This document shows positions 9,601 through 20,000 of a stretch of 64,000 nt of DNA, piece by piece. A model generated the notes under the pieces. That model saw only the letters and a program-made list of their open reading frames with translations. It was not told the DNA's origin and ran no database searches. Source of the stretch: Paenibacillus lutrae (GTDB lineage: Bacteria; Bacillota; Bacilli; Paenibacillales; NBRC-103111); the NCBI RefSeq assembly GCF_009757775.1, contig NZ_RHLK01000001.1, forward strand, positions 533,608 through 597,607. Reading direction: 5' to 3'. Made by a program: the position numbers and the translations under genes. Position 1 is the stretch's first letter; every line of letters starts with the position of its first letter.

Positions 9601-11395
9601 GCTTCAATCTGTCAGAGGGATCAGCGGACGCTTCCTTATCGCCTGGATACATCATTTCTTTCAAATCAACGTCCATCAAGGGACGGATAATGTCAAAACA
9701 CCGGTCGGCCGCTACCCGGAATTCCGGCTCATGGTTGTACAGATCCAGCCCCATATTGACATACTGCGCACCCTGTCCAGGGAACATAAATACGAGCCTC
9801 GGCTGTTCATTGCCGCTAATACGGCTGTAAACCCGCTCTGGAGCCAACGTGTCCAGCAGCGCAAGCGTCTCCTCTGCAGTAGAACTTACGAGCATACGCC
9901 TGTGTTTGAATGCCCTGCGGCCGATTTGCAGTGTATAAGCCGCATCGGGTAGTGACAGGCCCGGATTAGCGCGCAAATGCTCTCGGAGGCGGGCTGTAGC
10001 TTGCTCTAGCCCCGATTCCGTCTTGGCGGACAAAAGGAGCAGCTGTGAGTCTCTCCCCCGGGATCCTTCCGCCTGGGGCGGCGCTTCTTCGAGCACCACA
10101 TGCACGTTAGTGCCGCCGATGCCGAACGAACTCACTCCGGCCCTTAGCGGGTGAAGCTCGTTCGTCCAGCTCGTGAGCTCCGTATTGACGACAAACGGAC
10201 TGCTGGCAAAATCGATTTTGGGATTGGGCTTATCGAAATGTAAACTGGGCGGAAGCTGCTTGTGCATAAGCGACAGCACCGTTTTGATGAACGCCGCAAC
10301 CCCGGCAGCGCTATTCAAGTGGCCGATGTTCGTCTTGACGGATCCGATCCGGCAGAATCCTGTTTTGTCCGTTTGAAAAGCCAGCTTCAGCGCTTCAATC
10401 TCGACCGGATCGCCCAGCGCTGTACCGGTACCGTGCGCTTCGATATAGCTGATACTCTCCGGCGAGACCCGGCTCATCCGCTGCGCCGCCCGGATAACCT
10501 CCGCCTGTCCCTCTACACTGGGGGCGGAGTAACCCATTTTGCGCGTACCGTCATTGTTCGCCGCCGAGCCCTTGATGACCGCATAAACCGCGTCTCCGTC
10601 GGCTAACGCCTGCTTGAGCGGTTTAAGCACAACGACACCCGCCCCTTCGCCGCCGACGGTTCCCTGGGCACTCGAGTCAAAAGCACGGCAATGGCCGTCC
10701 GGCGAGCTGACCATTCCTTCCTCGTATAAATAGCCTTCCGTCCGGGGTACCGTTACGGTAACTCCGCCGGCCAATGCTATTCTGCATTCGCCCGTCAACA
10801 GCGCTCTGCAGGCCAGATGAATGGCCAGAAGCGAGGTGGAGCAAGCGGAATCGACGCTCACACTTGTTCCTTTTAAATTCAGCTTGTGGGAAATTCGCGT
10901 GCTCAAGAAATCTTTGTCCGACAAAGCCAGTGCGGCGAACTGCTCGGCAGTGCTCTCGCTGCGAGAAAGCATGGCCACAAGCTGCCAGTAAATACTCGAC
11001 GAAGCCCCTGCGAACAGACCGATGGCTCCGCTTGTCTGCTCCGTGTCGTAGCCTGCGTTCTCCAAAGCTTCCCAAGCGCACTCGTGGAAAATCCGCAGCT
11101 GCGGATCGATGACTTCAGCCTCGCGTGGCGAATAATCGAAAAAATCGGAATCAAACCATTCCGCATCCGGCACGAGCCCTTTCGCTCTCACATATCTGGA
11201 GCTGCGAATCAGTTCGGGATCGACACCTGCGGCCTCAAGTTCGCTGTCGGAGAAGAAGTGAATCGACTCCCTGCCGTTTCTCAGGTTATCCCAATACTCG
11301 TCTATATTTCGAGCTTCGGGAAACCGGCCCGCCATTCCGATCACAGCGATTTCCAGACCGGTGGCCGCTTGTGTTTGTCTGCTATTAGTCATCAT
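6662..11395 (-). CDS. Type I PKS module, KS-AT-KR-ACP
   Basis: Single-module polyketide synthase of 1577 residues. KS at about residues 14-440 (TACSTS active site, AHGTGT, NIGHLN); AT at about 535-840 with GHSAGEY and HAFH, the malonyl-CoA signature; structural plus catalytic KR at about 930-1370 (GGLGGIG, catalytic Ser and the Y-x3-N of GYCAGN); ACP at about 1470-1545 with Ser in GATSLD. Start codons at 11395 and 11392 follow a GGAGGGGG site. The gene overlaps the end of the Leu NRPS gene (ends at 11385) by 11 bp. It most likely extends the leucyl thioester with malonate and reduces the former leucine carbonyl to a hydroxyl. In dihydroisocoumarins that oxygen closes the lactone. The function is firm as a PKS module; the exact product position is inferred from gene order. 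Confidence 0.95.
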   Translation of the reverse strand: MMTNSRQTQAATGLEIAVIGMAGRFPEARNIDEYWDNLRNGRESIHFFSDSELEAAGVDPELIRSSRYVRAKGLVPDAEWFDSDFFDYSPREAEVIDPQLRIFHECAWEALENAGYDTEQTSGAIGLFAGASSSIYWQLVAMLSRSESTAEQFAALALSDKDFLSTRISHKLNLKGTSVSVDSACSTSLLAIHLACRALLTGECRIALAGGVTVTVPRTEGYLYEEGMVSSPDGHCRAFDSSAQGTVGGEGAGVVVLKPLKQALADGDAVYAVIKGSAANNDGTRKMGYSAPSVEGQAEVIRAAQRMSRVSPESISYIEAHGTGTALGDPVEIEALKLAFQTDKTGFCRIGSVKTNIGHLNSAAGVAAFIKTVLSLMHKQLPPSLHFDKPNPKIDFASSPFVVNTELTSWTNELHPLRAGVSSFGIGGTNVHVVLEEAPPQAEGSRGRDSQLLLLSAKTESGLEQATARLREHLRANPGLSLPDAAYTLQIGRRAFKHRRMLVSSTAEETLALLDTLAPERVYSRISGNEQPRLVFMFPGQGAQYVNMGLDLYNHEPEFRVAADRCFDIIRPLMDVDLKEMMYPGDKEASADPSDRLKQTDVTQPAMFVFSYALAHLLIKWGLKPASMIGHSAGEYVAACLAGVMTAEEALELVVLRGKLMHSLPEGAMVSVPLPEQELKPLLSEGLSLAAVNGPAMCVVSGPHKAIELLEEKLAEKGQASTRLQTSHAFHSAMMEPALEPFRQKLTGMKLQAPDIPYISNVSGSWITKEETVDPDYWTRHLRGTVRFGDGLRELLHDDKAVFVEVGPGNTLSAFVRRHPDKKERHAVINLIRHVKEQVRDDYYLQQQVGRLWLEGARPDWKAFHANEKRQRTALPSYPFERRRYWVDPPFETDVLKQSLVRKQTKQPKPQSAAGLVKKDAVREWLYTPIWERSLLSEEADTGAGMSAASSWLVFAPELGICSRLTSGLEQAGHRIVSVYPSDSFARLNDQEYRIDPGQQEHYTRLLQNLKEAGTIPQRIVHAWLTEESVHTEGWTSSHSTRVLEKGYHSLIALAQAIGTCVLQDELQLTVLTSNMQEVTGEEQLLPEQAAVLGACLVIPQEYGNVRCRSIDIADSVWQEDSEQRQQALLNRLQAELAAWSADIFVAYRGPNRWVQTYVPIPVPSVVEANSGLREEGVYLITGGLGGIGMTLAEHLAKTVKAKLVLISRSGVGDEADWRRCAGHTADETKAIQLKKLEELELYGAEVLVCKADVSNEQQMEEAVAQALERFGEIHGVIHAAGTADGALIQRRTREIEERALTAKVNGTRVLERVLAGKKLDFLVLCSSLTSVLGALGQAGYCAGNAFLDAYAYRKRALDDTHVVAIDWDGWRTVGMAAAAEQEVAIAAAQAGVSAQGADKQTRMLPEEGISVFRYALVCGLPQVTVSTTDLGLRLHAARTSSLQSLVDGDRSGKSPGTVRPDVSTSFVTSEDELEQTLAELWRDYLGIDKVGLHDNFFELGATSLDIIQMNSKLQRSLQQEVSVVDMFSHPTIYSLAALMRRAQAGTARQEETTDRTELIKDGKHRLQKRLQKRERT

Positions 11396-14012
11396 GCACC
11401 CCCTCCAGAATCAGCATCGTCTGCTCCATCGTTTCGAATCCCGCATCCATCTCCTCATTATTGGCCATATTTTGGGGCATAGGCGCTTCCCCTTTTTCCA
11501 TGCTCTGCAAATATCCGCCGAGCGCCGAAACCGTGGTGTACTGGAACATGACGGGTACTGGAATGTCATGCCCGAAGGTTTCCTTCAGCATATTGACCAC
11601 CTGCACCAGCTGGAATGAGTTACCTCCCAGGTCGAAAAATGTATCCTTTGTCCCGACTCGGTCTTCGCTAACCGCCAGGACCTCGGCCCAGATCCGGACC
11701 AGCGTGTTCTCTATTTCACCTTGTGGTGCCACGTATTCCTTGCCGGTATGAACATGCGCTTTCGGATCGGGCAATGCTTTCGTATCCAATTTGCCGTTTG
11801 CCGTAACGGGAAGCTGCTCCAGACGGACAAAGTAGGCCGGAATCATATAAGCGGGCAGTTGTCCGGAGAGATGATCCCGCAGCTTGGCAGCGGAGAGGTG
11901 ATCCGGTCCGGTATAATACGCGCATACCATGTTCTGTCCGTTCTCATCTTCCCTGATACGGATAACAGCTTCGCGGATGTCCTCATTTCTTCGCAGCAGA
12001 GTTTCAATCTCTCCTGGCTCTATGCGGTATCCACGAACTTTGACCTGGTCATCCTGGCGGCCCAAATACTCCAGCGTTCCGTCCTGAAGCCAGCGTCCCA
12101 GATCGCCCGTCAGATACAAGCGCTCTCCGGTAGCGAACGGATGAGGTATGAACTTTTCTCCGGTCAGTTCCGGTCGTCCGAGATAACCGCGTGCCAGACC
12201 TGCACCCGCAACACAGATTTGGCCTGGCAATCCGGGTGGAAGCAGCTGGAAATTCGCATCTAATATATAAACCTTGGCATTGTCGATCGGCCGGCCGATC
12301 GGAATGCCTCCGGTATCCGGCTTAATTTCGGTGAACGTAGTCACGACCGTATTTTCAGTCGGGCCGTAATTGTTGAACAACTTGTAGTTGCCCGGCTTAT
12401 ACCGTTTCAAGCGATCGCCGCCCGTTAACAAGATCCGCAGCGGTGTCTGCTCCCGGTCCGGCAAATCCATAAACTGCTCGCACATCAGTGTCGGCAGGAA
12501 GGCGATTGTAATGCCGTTCTCTCTAAAAAAATCATCCAGTTTTTTGGCATCCAGTCTGATCTCGGAAGGTACGATATGAATGCAAGCCCCTGCAAGCAGA
12601 TAAGGGAACACTTCCCACACGGAAGCGTCAAATCCGAAACCGGCATACTTAATGCTGTTGTCCGCCGTCGTTACACCAAAAGCGCGATTGTGCCAGTACG
12701 ACAGGTTAACAAGCGAACGGTGCTCAATCATGACACCCTTCGGGCGTCCGGTAGATCCGGATGTATAGATGACATAAGCCAGATCATCCGCCGAGCTCTC
12801 TAATGCCAAATCACTTGTTTCACCGGTAAACAATTTCTCATCATCCAGACACAGCATCTTGCGCCCTGTCGTTCTGCCGGTAAATGCCTGCTGCGTCAGC
12901 ACGACTTGCGCGCCACTATCTTCCAGCATGTACGCGAGGCGCTCGTCAGGATAGTCCGGGTCTATCGGCAGGAAAGCACCGCCGGCCTTAAGGACCGCCA
13001 TCATACCGAGCATCATGTCGGCGGAAGGCGCAAGCAGCAAGCCCACGATGTCGCCCACCCCGATTCCTTTGGCCCGCAGTATCCGGGCTAGCTGATTGGC
13101 CTTCTCATTCAGCTCGCGATACGTCACTTGCCGCTTCCGGTCGGCGATGGCTGGCGCATGCGGAGTCCGTGCCGTCTGTTCTTCGAACAAATGCTGAACG
13201 GTTTGCCGATCAGGAAATGCTGCTTGGCAGCCAGCCAGTTGGCCGAGAAGATTTTCTTTCTCCCCCGGAAGCAGGATGTCGATGCGGTTCAGCGGAAGAT
13301 CCGGATTCGCCAGTGTCTCGCGCAGCAGAAGCATGTAACGCGCGACAAGTTTATTTATTGTGTCGCTGCGGTAGAGCTGCGCGTTATATTGAACCGTACC
13401 GCCAATGTGCGCTTCTTTCCTATGAAAAGAAAACAACGTAGTCCATTTCACATTCCGGAAATAACGCTCTTCATGAATGTTCTCCAGCAGCAAGGCCGCC
13501 TCGAATAATGGATGCGCGATGGGATCATCCGCCTGAAGCGCCAATTGTTCCGCCACCATCTCCATCGGATAGCTCTGATGATCCACGGCAGCCACAATCG
13601 TATCCTGCATGTGAAGAAGACACTGCCTGAACGAAAGTGAATGATCGATCTGAGCTCGCAAAGGCAGCACGGAATTGATGAATTCCGCCTCTTCCTTCTG
13701 CTTGTAGATCGGAGTCCCCAGCGAAACCTCACTGCGATTTGACATTTTGGCCAGCAAGGCGGCGAGTACAGCGGATAGGACAACATGAAGTTTTGAATCC
13801 GATTCGTTACTAACTTGCAGCAGGCGGTCTGTCAGTTCCTTCGGGAATGTAAATGAAGTTTCTTCAATCGTCACCCCTGTTCCGCGCGTATAATCGCCAG
13901 GAAAGCCGCTTTTGTCATATTCTCCGGATAATGCGGACAGCCAGTAATCCCGTTCCCTGCTTTTTTGAGAAGCTGCTACCGCCAGCCGGTCCAAACGATT
14001 TTGAGGCCCCAT
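11385..14012 (-). CDS. NRPS, partial C - A(Leu) - T
   Basis: Nonribosomal peptide synthetase subunit of about 875 residues. The ATG at 14012 is chosen because GGGAGG lies just upstream; an in-frame ATG at 14048 overlaps the previous stop as ATGA. The N-terminal 230 or so residues are only the second half of a condensation domain: no HHxxxDG is present. The A domain (about 275-775) has YTSGSTG and the pocket residues, aligned by eye to GrsA, read D-A-W-F-L-G-N-V-V-K, the established leucine code. The T domain follows with GGNS. The protein ends in an acidic tail. A full C domain sits at the end of the preceding 3079-residue protein and probably catalyses the peptide bond to Leu. Leucine at this point fits an amicoumacin-type pathway. 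Confidence 0.93.
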   Translation of the reverse strand: MGPQNRLDRLAVAASQKSRERDYWLSALSGEYDKSGFPGDYTRGTGVTIEETSFTFPKELTDRLLQVSNESDSKLHVVLSAVLAALLAKMSNRSEVSLGTPIYKQKEEAEFINSVLPLRAQIDHSLSFRQCLLHMQDTIVAAVDHQSYPMEMVAEQLALQADDPIAHPLFEAALLLENIHEERYFRNVKWTTLFSFHRKEAHIGGTVQYNAQLYRSDTINKLVARYMLLLRETLANPDLPLNRIDILLPGEKENLLGQLAGCQAAFPDRQTVQHLFEEQTARTPHAPAIADRKRQVTYRELNEKANQLARILRAKGIGVGDIVGLLLAPSADMMLGMMAVLKAGGAFLPIDPDYPDERLAYMLEDSGAQVVLTQQAFTGRTTGRKMLCLDDEKLFTGETSDLALESSADDLAYVIYTSGSTGRPKGVMIEHRSLVNLSYWHNRAFGVTTADNSIKYAGFGFDASVWEVFPYLLAGACIHIVPSEIRLDAKKLDDFFRENGITIAFLPTLMCEQFMDLPDREQTPLRILLTGGDRLKRYKPGNYKLFNNYGPTENTVVTTFTEIKPDTGGIPIGRPIDNAKVYILDANFQLLPPGLPGQICVAGAGLARGYLGRPELTGEKFIPHPFATGERLYLTGDLGRWLQDGTLEYLGRQDDQVKVRGYRIEPGEIETLLRRNEDIREAVIRIREDENGQNMVCAYYTGPDHLSAAKLRDHLSGQLPAYMIPAYFVRLEQLPVTANGKLDTKALPDPKAHVHTGKEYVAPQGEIENTLVRIWAEVLAVSEDRVGTKDTFFDLGGNSFQLVQVVNMLKETFGHDIPVPVMFQYTTVSALGGYLQSMEKGEAPMPQNMANNEEMDAGFETMEQTMLILEGVHDD

Positions 14013-14044
14013 CGTTATTCCTCCCTTTCTTCCCCCGGGTTCGC

Positions 14045-17000
14045 TCATAGTCCGAAATCCCCCCGGACTCCAGCAAGATAGACAGGCTCGGGCTCCGCTA
14101 AATGATGAGCAATCGTAATGTCCCTCAGCTTCTTGTCCGGATTTGCCAGAACCTCGGATATAATATCCTGCATATAACCGGCAAAACGCTCAATCGTGTC
14201 CCTCAGGAATAAGCTGGTGCTGTATTCGAACTTGAAGGACAGTCTTTCTCCATCCTCCTCAGCGATTAGAGATAAATCAAAATGAGAAGCGTCATGAACG
14301 AACGGGAACGGCTCGAGCGTCAGGCCGGGAATACTCATCTCAGGGTTCTGCATATTCTGGAGCGCGAATACCACATCGAATACCGGATTGCGGCCCAAAT
14401 CGCGATCCTGTCCCAACTGCTGAACCATTTCCTCGAACTGGTAATCCTGATTGGCGAATGCATCCAGCGTCGTGGCCCGCACCTTCCGGAGCAGAGCGCT
14501 GAAGCTCATCTCTTCATCCAGTTGATTACGCAGTGGCAGCATGTTGACGAATTTACCGATAATAAGCTGCAGCGAGGGCTGTTTGCGGCCGATAATCGGA
14601 GTACCTACAACGATGTCTTCCTGAACGCAAACTTTGGCCAGCAGCAGATTAAAGACGGCCAGCAGCGCCATGAAGAGTGTCACATCTTCCTTCAGGCAGA
14701 GCGTCTTCAGAGCTTGTGTCTGCTCTATGTTCAGTTCAAACGGAACCCGGCTGCCGGCGAAATTTCTGTTCTCCGGGCGAGGATAGTCCGTACGCAGGGC
14801 TAAACGCGGCACTTCCTGCAGCTGATTCAGCCAGAAGGCTCCCTGGCGTTTCTGCTCCTCCGTTTCCTTCATCCGGTTCTGCCATTCCGAAAAATCCTTA
14901 TATTGCAGCACAAGCTCGGGCAATTCACGTCCGGCATACAGAGCCATAAAATCGTTCACGAATATATCCTGCGATAAACCGTCCGACACAATATGATGAA
15001 GATCCACCATCAAGACGTGCCGTTCATCCCCGAGTTTGATAAGTCCGGCCCGCATCAAAGGCGCACGGGTCAGATCAAAGGGGCGCACGAACTTCGCCAC
15101 TGCTTCGCGTATCTTCTCCTCGGCCTCCGCTTCATTCTCAAGCGGTCCGGAGCCGGAGTTATGAAGCGGAAGATCGTCGCTGAAGTCCTCATATTCAAGC
15201 TCGAACCCGACGGTTTCGCTGATTTTCTGCATCGGTATCCCGTTAACCAGTTCAAATGAAGTCCGTAAACTTTCGTGACGCTCTATCAGCTGCCGTAGTA
15301 CCGCTTCCATATGGGCTCTGTCGAGTCCGCCTTTCAAAATACCTGCGACAATTTCGTTATATCCCGTATGTCCCTTCTCCATCTGCTGGATCAGGTACAG
15401 ACGCTTCTGCGCGGAGGAAAGCTCGTAATATTCACGCGTTTGAGCCTTTTCAATGTCGTGATAGGTGGTCTTTTCCGCCTCATCGATGTAGGCTGCAAGC
15501 TGCTGGATCGTCGGCATATTGAAAAAGACGGGCAAGCTGATTTCCACCTTCATTTCTTTATGAATCCCGGTTACGACCGTAATCGCTTTGAGCGAATCTC
15601 CGCCCAGTTCGAAGAAGTCATCCTGCACACCGATCCGGTCAATCCGGAAAAACTGCTCCCACATTCCGCAGAGCCTGCGCTGAGACTCCGTTACAGGAGC
15701 TATATATTCACCGGACAGCGCGGGACGGGTGTAGAAGCCGCCTTCTCCCTGCGGGAGCCGGGCTTCTTCTTGGGCCGTCCGTTTCACCCACTTGTCGATA
15801 CGGTCCTGCAAGCTGCCGGTCGATAGGACAATCTGGCTCACTTCTCTGACTGACAACAAGCGCTTCAGCAGCTCGGTTCCCTCATCCGGTGCAATAAGCA
15901 TTTCGGATATCGAGGCGCCCGCCTGCCCATGAATCGTCTGCTCTTCTTCCAGCTGCCAGCCGTCCCAATTGACACTGGTCCAGGCCGTGCGCAGGCGGCG
16001 ATTGCGATCGTGTACATAAGCGTCCATAAAATGGTTCGCTGCCGAATAGGCGGTAAAACCTAATCCGCCGAGCATCGGAGACAGCGACGAAGCCAGCAGG
16101 CAGAAATCAAGCTCTTTATCAGCCAGCACCTCATCCAAAACATAGAGTCCATATAGCTTTGCTTGGAAATGCTGCTCGCTTAATTCCTCATCTGTCTCCT
16201 CAAGCATCCTAAAGGCAGCTTCTCCTGTTATTCCGGCTGCGTGAATAACCCCGTTCAAGGAACCGAACGCCGCTTCGGTTTGCCGGATGGCCTCCTTCAT
16301 TTGCTCTTGATCCGACGAATTCGCTGTTAGTACAAGCACCTCGGCTCCATAAGACTGGAGCTGTTTAAGCTTGCCGATCTGGACACTGACTGTGTTTTCT
16401 GCGCCGTATTCGGCAAGCCACTGGTCCCATTCCCCGTTTGAAGGAAATGGTGAGCGGCTGGTGAAGACCAGCTTCGCCTGTACGCTTCGGGCCAGATGGC
16501 CTGCAAGGACTTGACCGATATATCCCAATCCGCCTGTGATCATATAGACGCCGCCTTGACGGAGCCCCGCCGCTTGGGCTTCCGGTTCTGCCACCTTAAC
16601 CGGTTCATAACCGAGCACCCAGCGTTCGTTATCGCGATAGGCAGCCGCCAATTCGAACCGGGCAGCGCCAAATTCGTCCAGCAGGCGGCGGATCAGTCTT
16701 TCCCTCTGCCAGCTCCCCGCTTCCGGCAGGTTCATATCAATACTGTGACAATGAATGTGCGGTAATTCCTGCGGAATAACCCGGCATGGTCCGAGTACAG
16801 TCGCCTTCTCAGGGTAAAGGACCGATTCGCCGGCAATAGCCTGCATATTGTCTGTCAGCACCCACATGCGCATTTCATGCCCGGAAGCTTGTTTTTTTAA
16901 TGCTTTTCCCGTGTACAACAAGCTGTAGTACCCGCGTTCTTGTGTGGACCTCAGCCATGATTCTCCGCCGTTCCGGGAGGTTGGAGCAGAGATTCCCCAT

Positions 17001-20000
17001 GTGTGAAGCAGCAGGTCAGGAAATGTCCCCCCCGCCTTTAGGTCATCAAAAAGCTTCTTATAATGCTGTTCATTTTGCGGATTCAGGGTATATTGATCAG
17101 CTGACGCCTGCTCGTAGTGCTCGCCCGCATTAACTACAGTGATTTGTCCTCCACGCTCGGCGAGGGACCCCGCAATGTCGGCCGCCAGGCCGTATTCGTC
17201 TGCGAATACGAGCCAATTTCCGGCAATGTTTGCGTTTATGCCGGCGGAGCCTGGAAGAAGCTGCTCTTTTGTCCAGGTCGGCACATAGAACCAGTCGGTC
17301 ATGTCGGGCAGCTTGCCCAGCTTGCCGGCTGAACTCTGAAGCTTGCTCTTGGCGCTTCCCGAAGGCAGCGAAGTTCCGGCTGATGATTCGATCCAATAGC
17401 GCTGTCTGGCGAACGGATAAGCCGGCAGAGAGACGCGCAGCCGCGGTCCTTCTCCATGGAATGCTCTCCAATCGGCGGACTGGCCGTAAAGCCACATTCT
17501 CCCGATGCGGTTAACGAGCAGTGAAGTGTCGCGTATACTGCTCTGCGCGGGAGGTACGAGGTTGAGCGCCTGCTGTCCGCGGCCTGTGTCAATGTAGCGG
17601 CGCGCCAGGAGTGTTAGATCCTGTCCGGGACCGATTTCCACGAACAGTCTGCCCGGCTGCTCTACAAGCCGTTCAATGCCGTCCGCAAAACGTACGGTAT
17701 CCGTCATGTGCCGTGTCCAATAATCCGGGTCTGTCGCTTCTTCATCCGTTATCCAGTTCCCCGTCGTTGTGGAGACATACGGTATGGCGGGCGGATTCAA
17801 CCGCACCTGTCGCACGGCTTCGGCGAACGGCCCCGTCACTTCATGAAGAAGCGAAGAATGTGCTGCCGTCGACACCGGCAATCTCATACAGACATACTTG
17901 CCTGCCTTCATTTTCTGCTCGAACGCAGCTATTTCTTCTTCAGGGCCGGATACAATGCAGGAAGGTCCGTTCACGACGGCCAGTGATAAGGACCCGCTGA
18001 GAAAGGGCTCTATATCCCGCTCAGGAAGAGGCACGCTGAGCATCCCCCCCGGCGGCACCTGCTGCATAAGCTCTCCGCGCAATATGATGAGACGCATGGC
18101 ATCTTCCAGAGATATGACACCAGCCAGGCAGGCGGCTGCATACTCGCCGAAGCTGTAACCTATCATCGCCTCCGGCTTCAGTCCCCATGACTGGAGAAGA
18201 CGAGCGAGCGCATATTCGAGCATGAGCATGGCAGGCTGGATATGCTTGGTCTGATTTAGTTGAAGAGATGCTGCCGCCGAATCCGCTTCTGCGTCCGGAT
18301 ACAGCATTTCCTTCATATCAGAGCCGGTAATGTCCAGATACAGACGCAGGCAGCGGTTCATCTCTTCCCGGAACACGGGCTCAGTCTCATACAACCCCTG
18401 CCCCATGCCTATATATTGCGATCCTTGCCCGGAGAACATGAACACGATTGAACCGCGCTCCTCCCCGGACGTGTTGGAAATTACTTTGCGTGTATCGAAG
18501 CTTGCCCCGTCGGCTGACGGCGTCAGTGCCGCTGCCGCTTCTTCTAGCGTGCTGCAAGACAGCATGCGCCGGTATTTGAAGGGATGCCGTCCGGTCTGCA
18601 GGGTGTACGCAATGTCGGCCAGATTCGCCGAAGGATGCTCTTGCAGATAGGCGCCCAAATTAGCCGTCATCGAATCGAGCGCAGCCGGTGTCTGTGCGGA
18701 CCATAACAGCACCTGATTGGCCCGGCCCTTCCCTGCGGCTTCCCATGCAGGAGCTTCCTCCATAACGACGTGAGCATTCGTTCCGCCTATTCCGAAGGAA
18801 CTGACGCCGGCACGCAGGGGATGAACATCGCTGCGCCAATCGGTCAAAGCGGTGTTAACCACGAAAGGACTGTTCGCAAAATCAATATTCGGGTTCGGGG
18901 TCACATAATGCAGGCTTGGCGGAAGCTGCTTATAATGAAGCGCCAGTGCCGTCTTGATCAATCCGGCCACCCCTGCTGCGGCATCCAGATGTCCTATGTT
19001 TGTTTTTACGGAGCCGATGCGGCAGAAACCAGTCTTGTCCGTCTGGAATGCCTTCGTCAACGCCTCGATCTCGATCGGATCGCCAAGCGTAGTTCCCGAT
19101 CCGTGCGCTTCCACATAGGTGATGCTCTCGGCCGGAACTCCTGCGGCTTCCTGGGCTCTGGCGATAACATCCGCCTGGCCCTGTACGCTTGGCGCCGTAT
19201 AGCCGACTTTGCGGCTGCCGTCATTGTTGATAGCGGAGCCTTTGATGACCGCATAAATCCGGTCACCGTCTTCGATAGCCGCATCAAGCGATTTGAGCGC
19301 AGCGAAACCGACACCGTCACCGCCTATCGTCCCTTTTGCTTTGGCATCAAAAGTACGGCAATGTCCGTCCGGCGACTTAACCATTCCTTCTTGATAAAGA
19401 TACCCGGATTTATGAGGGAGTACGATGGACGCGCCGCCGGCCAGAGCCAGATCGCAATCTCCGTTAAGAATAGACTGGCAAGCCAAATGAACAGCTACCA
19501 GAGAGGTGGAACAAGCCGTTTGCAGACTGATCGCAGGACCTTTTAAATTCAGCTTATGAGAAATACGGGTGCTGACCGTGTATGAATCGTTCAGCGAATC
19601 AACCTCAAACATGTCCGACAAGTTCCCGTGCAGTCGGTCAGACAGCTGCGAGAGCCAGTGGAAATTGTTCGTGACCCCGGCAAACAGCCCGATAGACCCG
19701 ACATACCGCTGCGGATCGCAGCCCGCGTCCTCCAAAGTATGCCAAGCGCATTCGTGCAGCAGACGAACCTGGGGATCCATAATCGCCGCCTGATCGGGAG
19801 TGTAGCCGAAGAAGGCCGGATCGAAGTGGTCCATCTCATCCAGTACACCTTTCGCTTTGACGAACTCCGGCCGTTCCAAGAGCTGACGGTCAAAGCCATA
19901 CTCAGCCAGCTCATCGTCCGAAAAGAACGAGATCGACTCTTTGCCCTGCTGCAAATTGCTCCAAAACTCCCTAATATTCCGTGCGCCAGGGAATCTGCCG

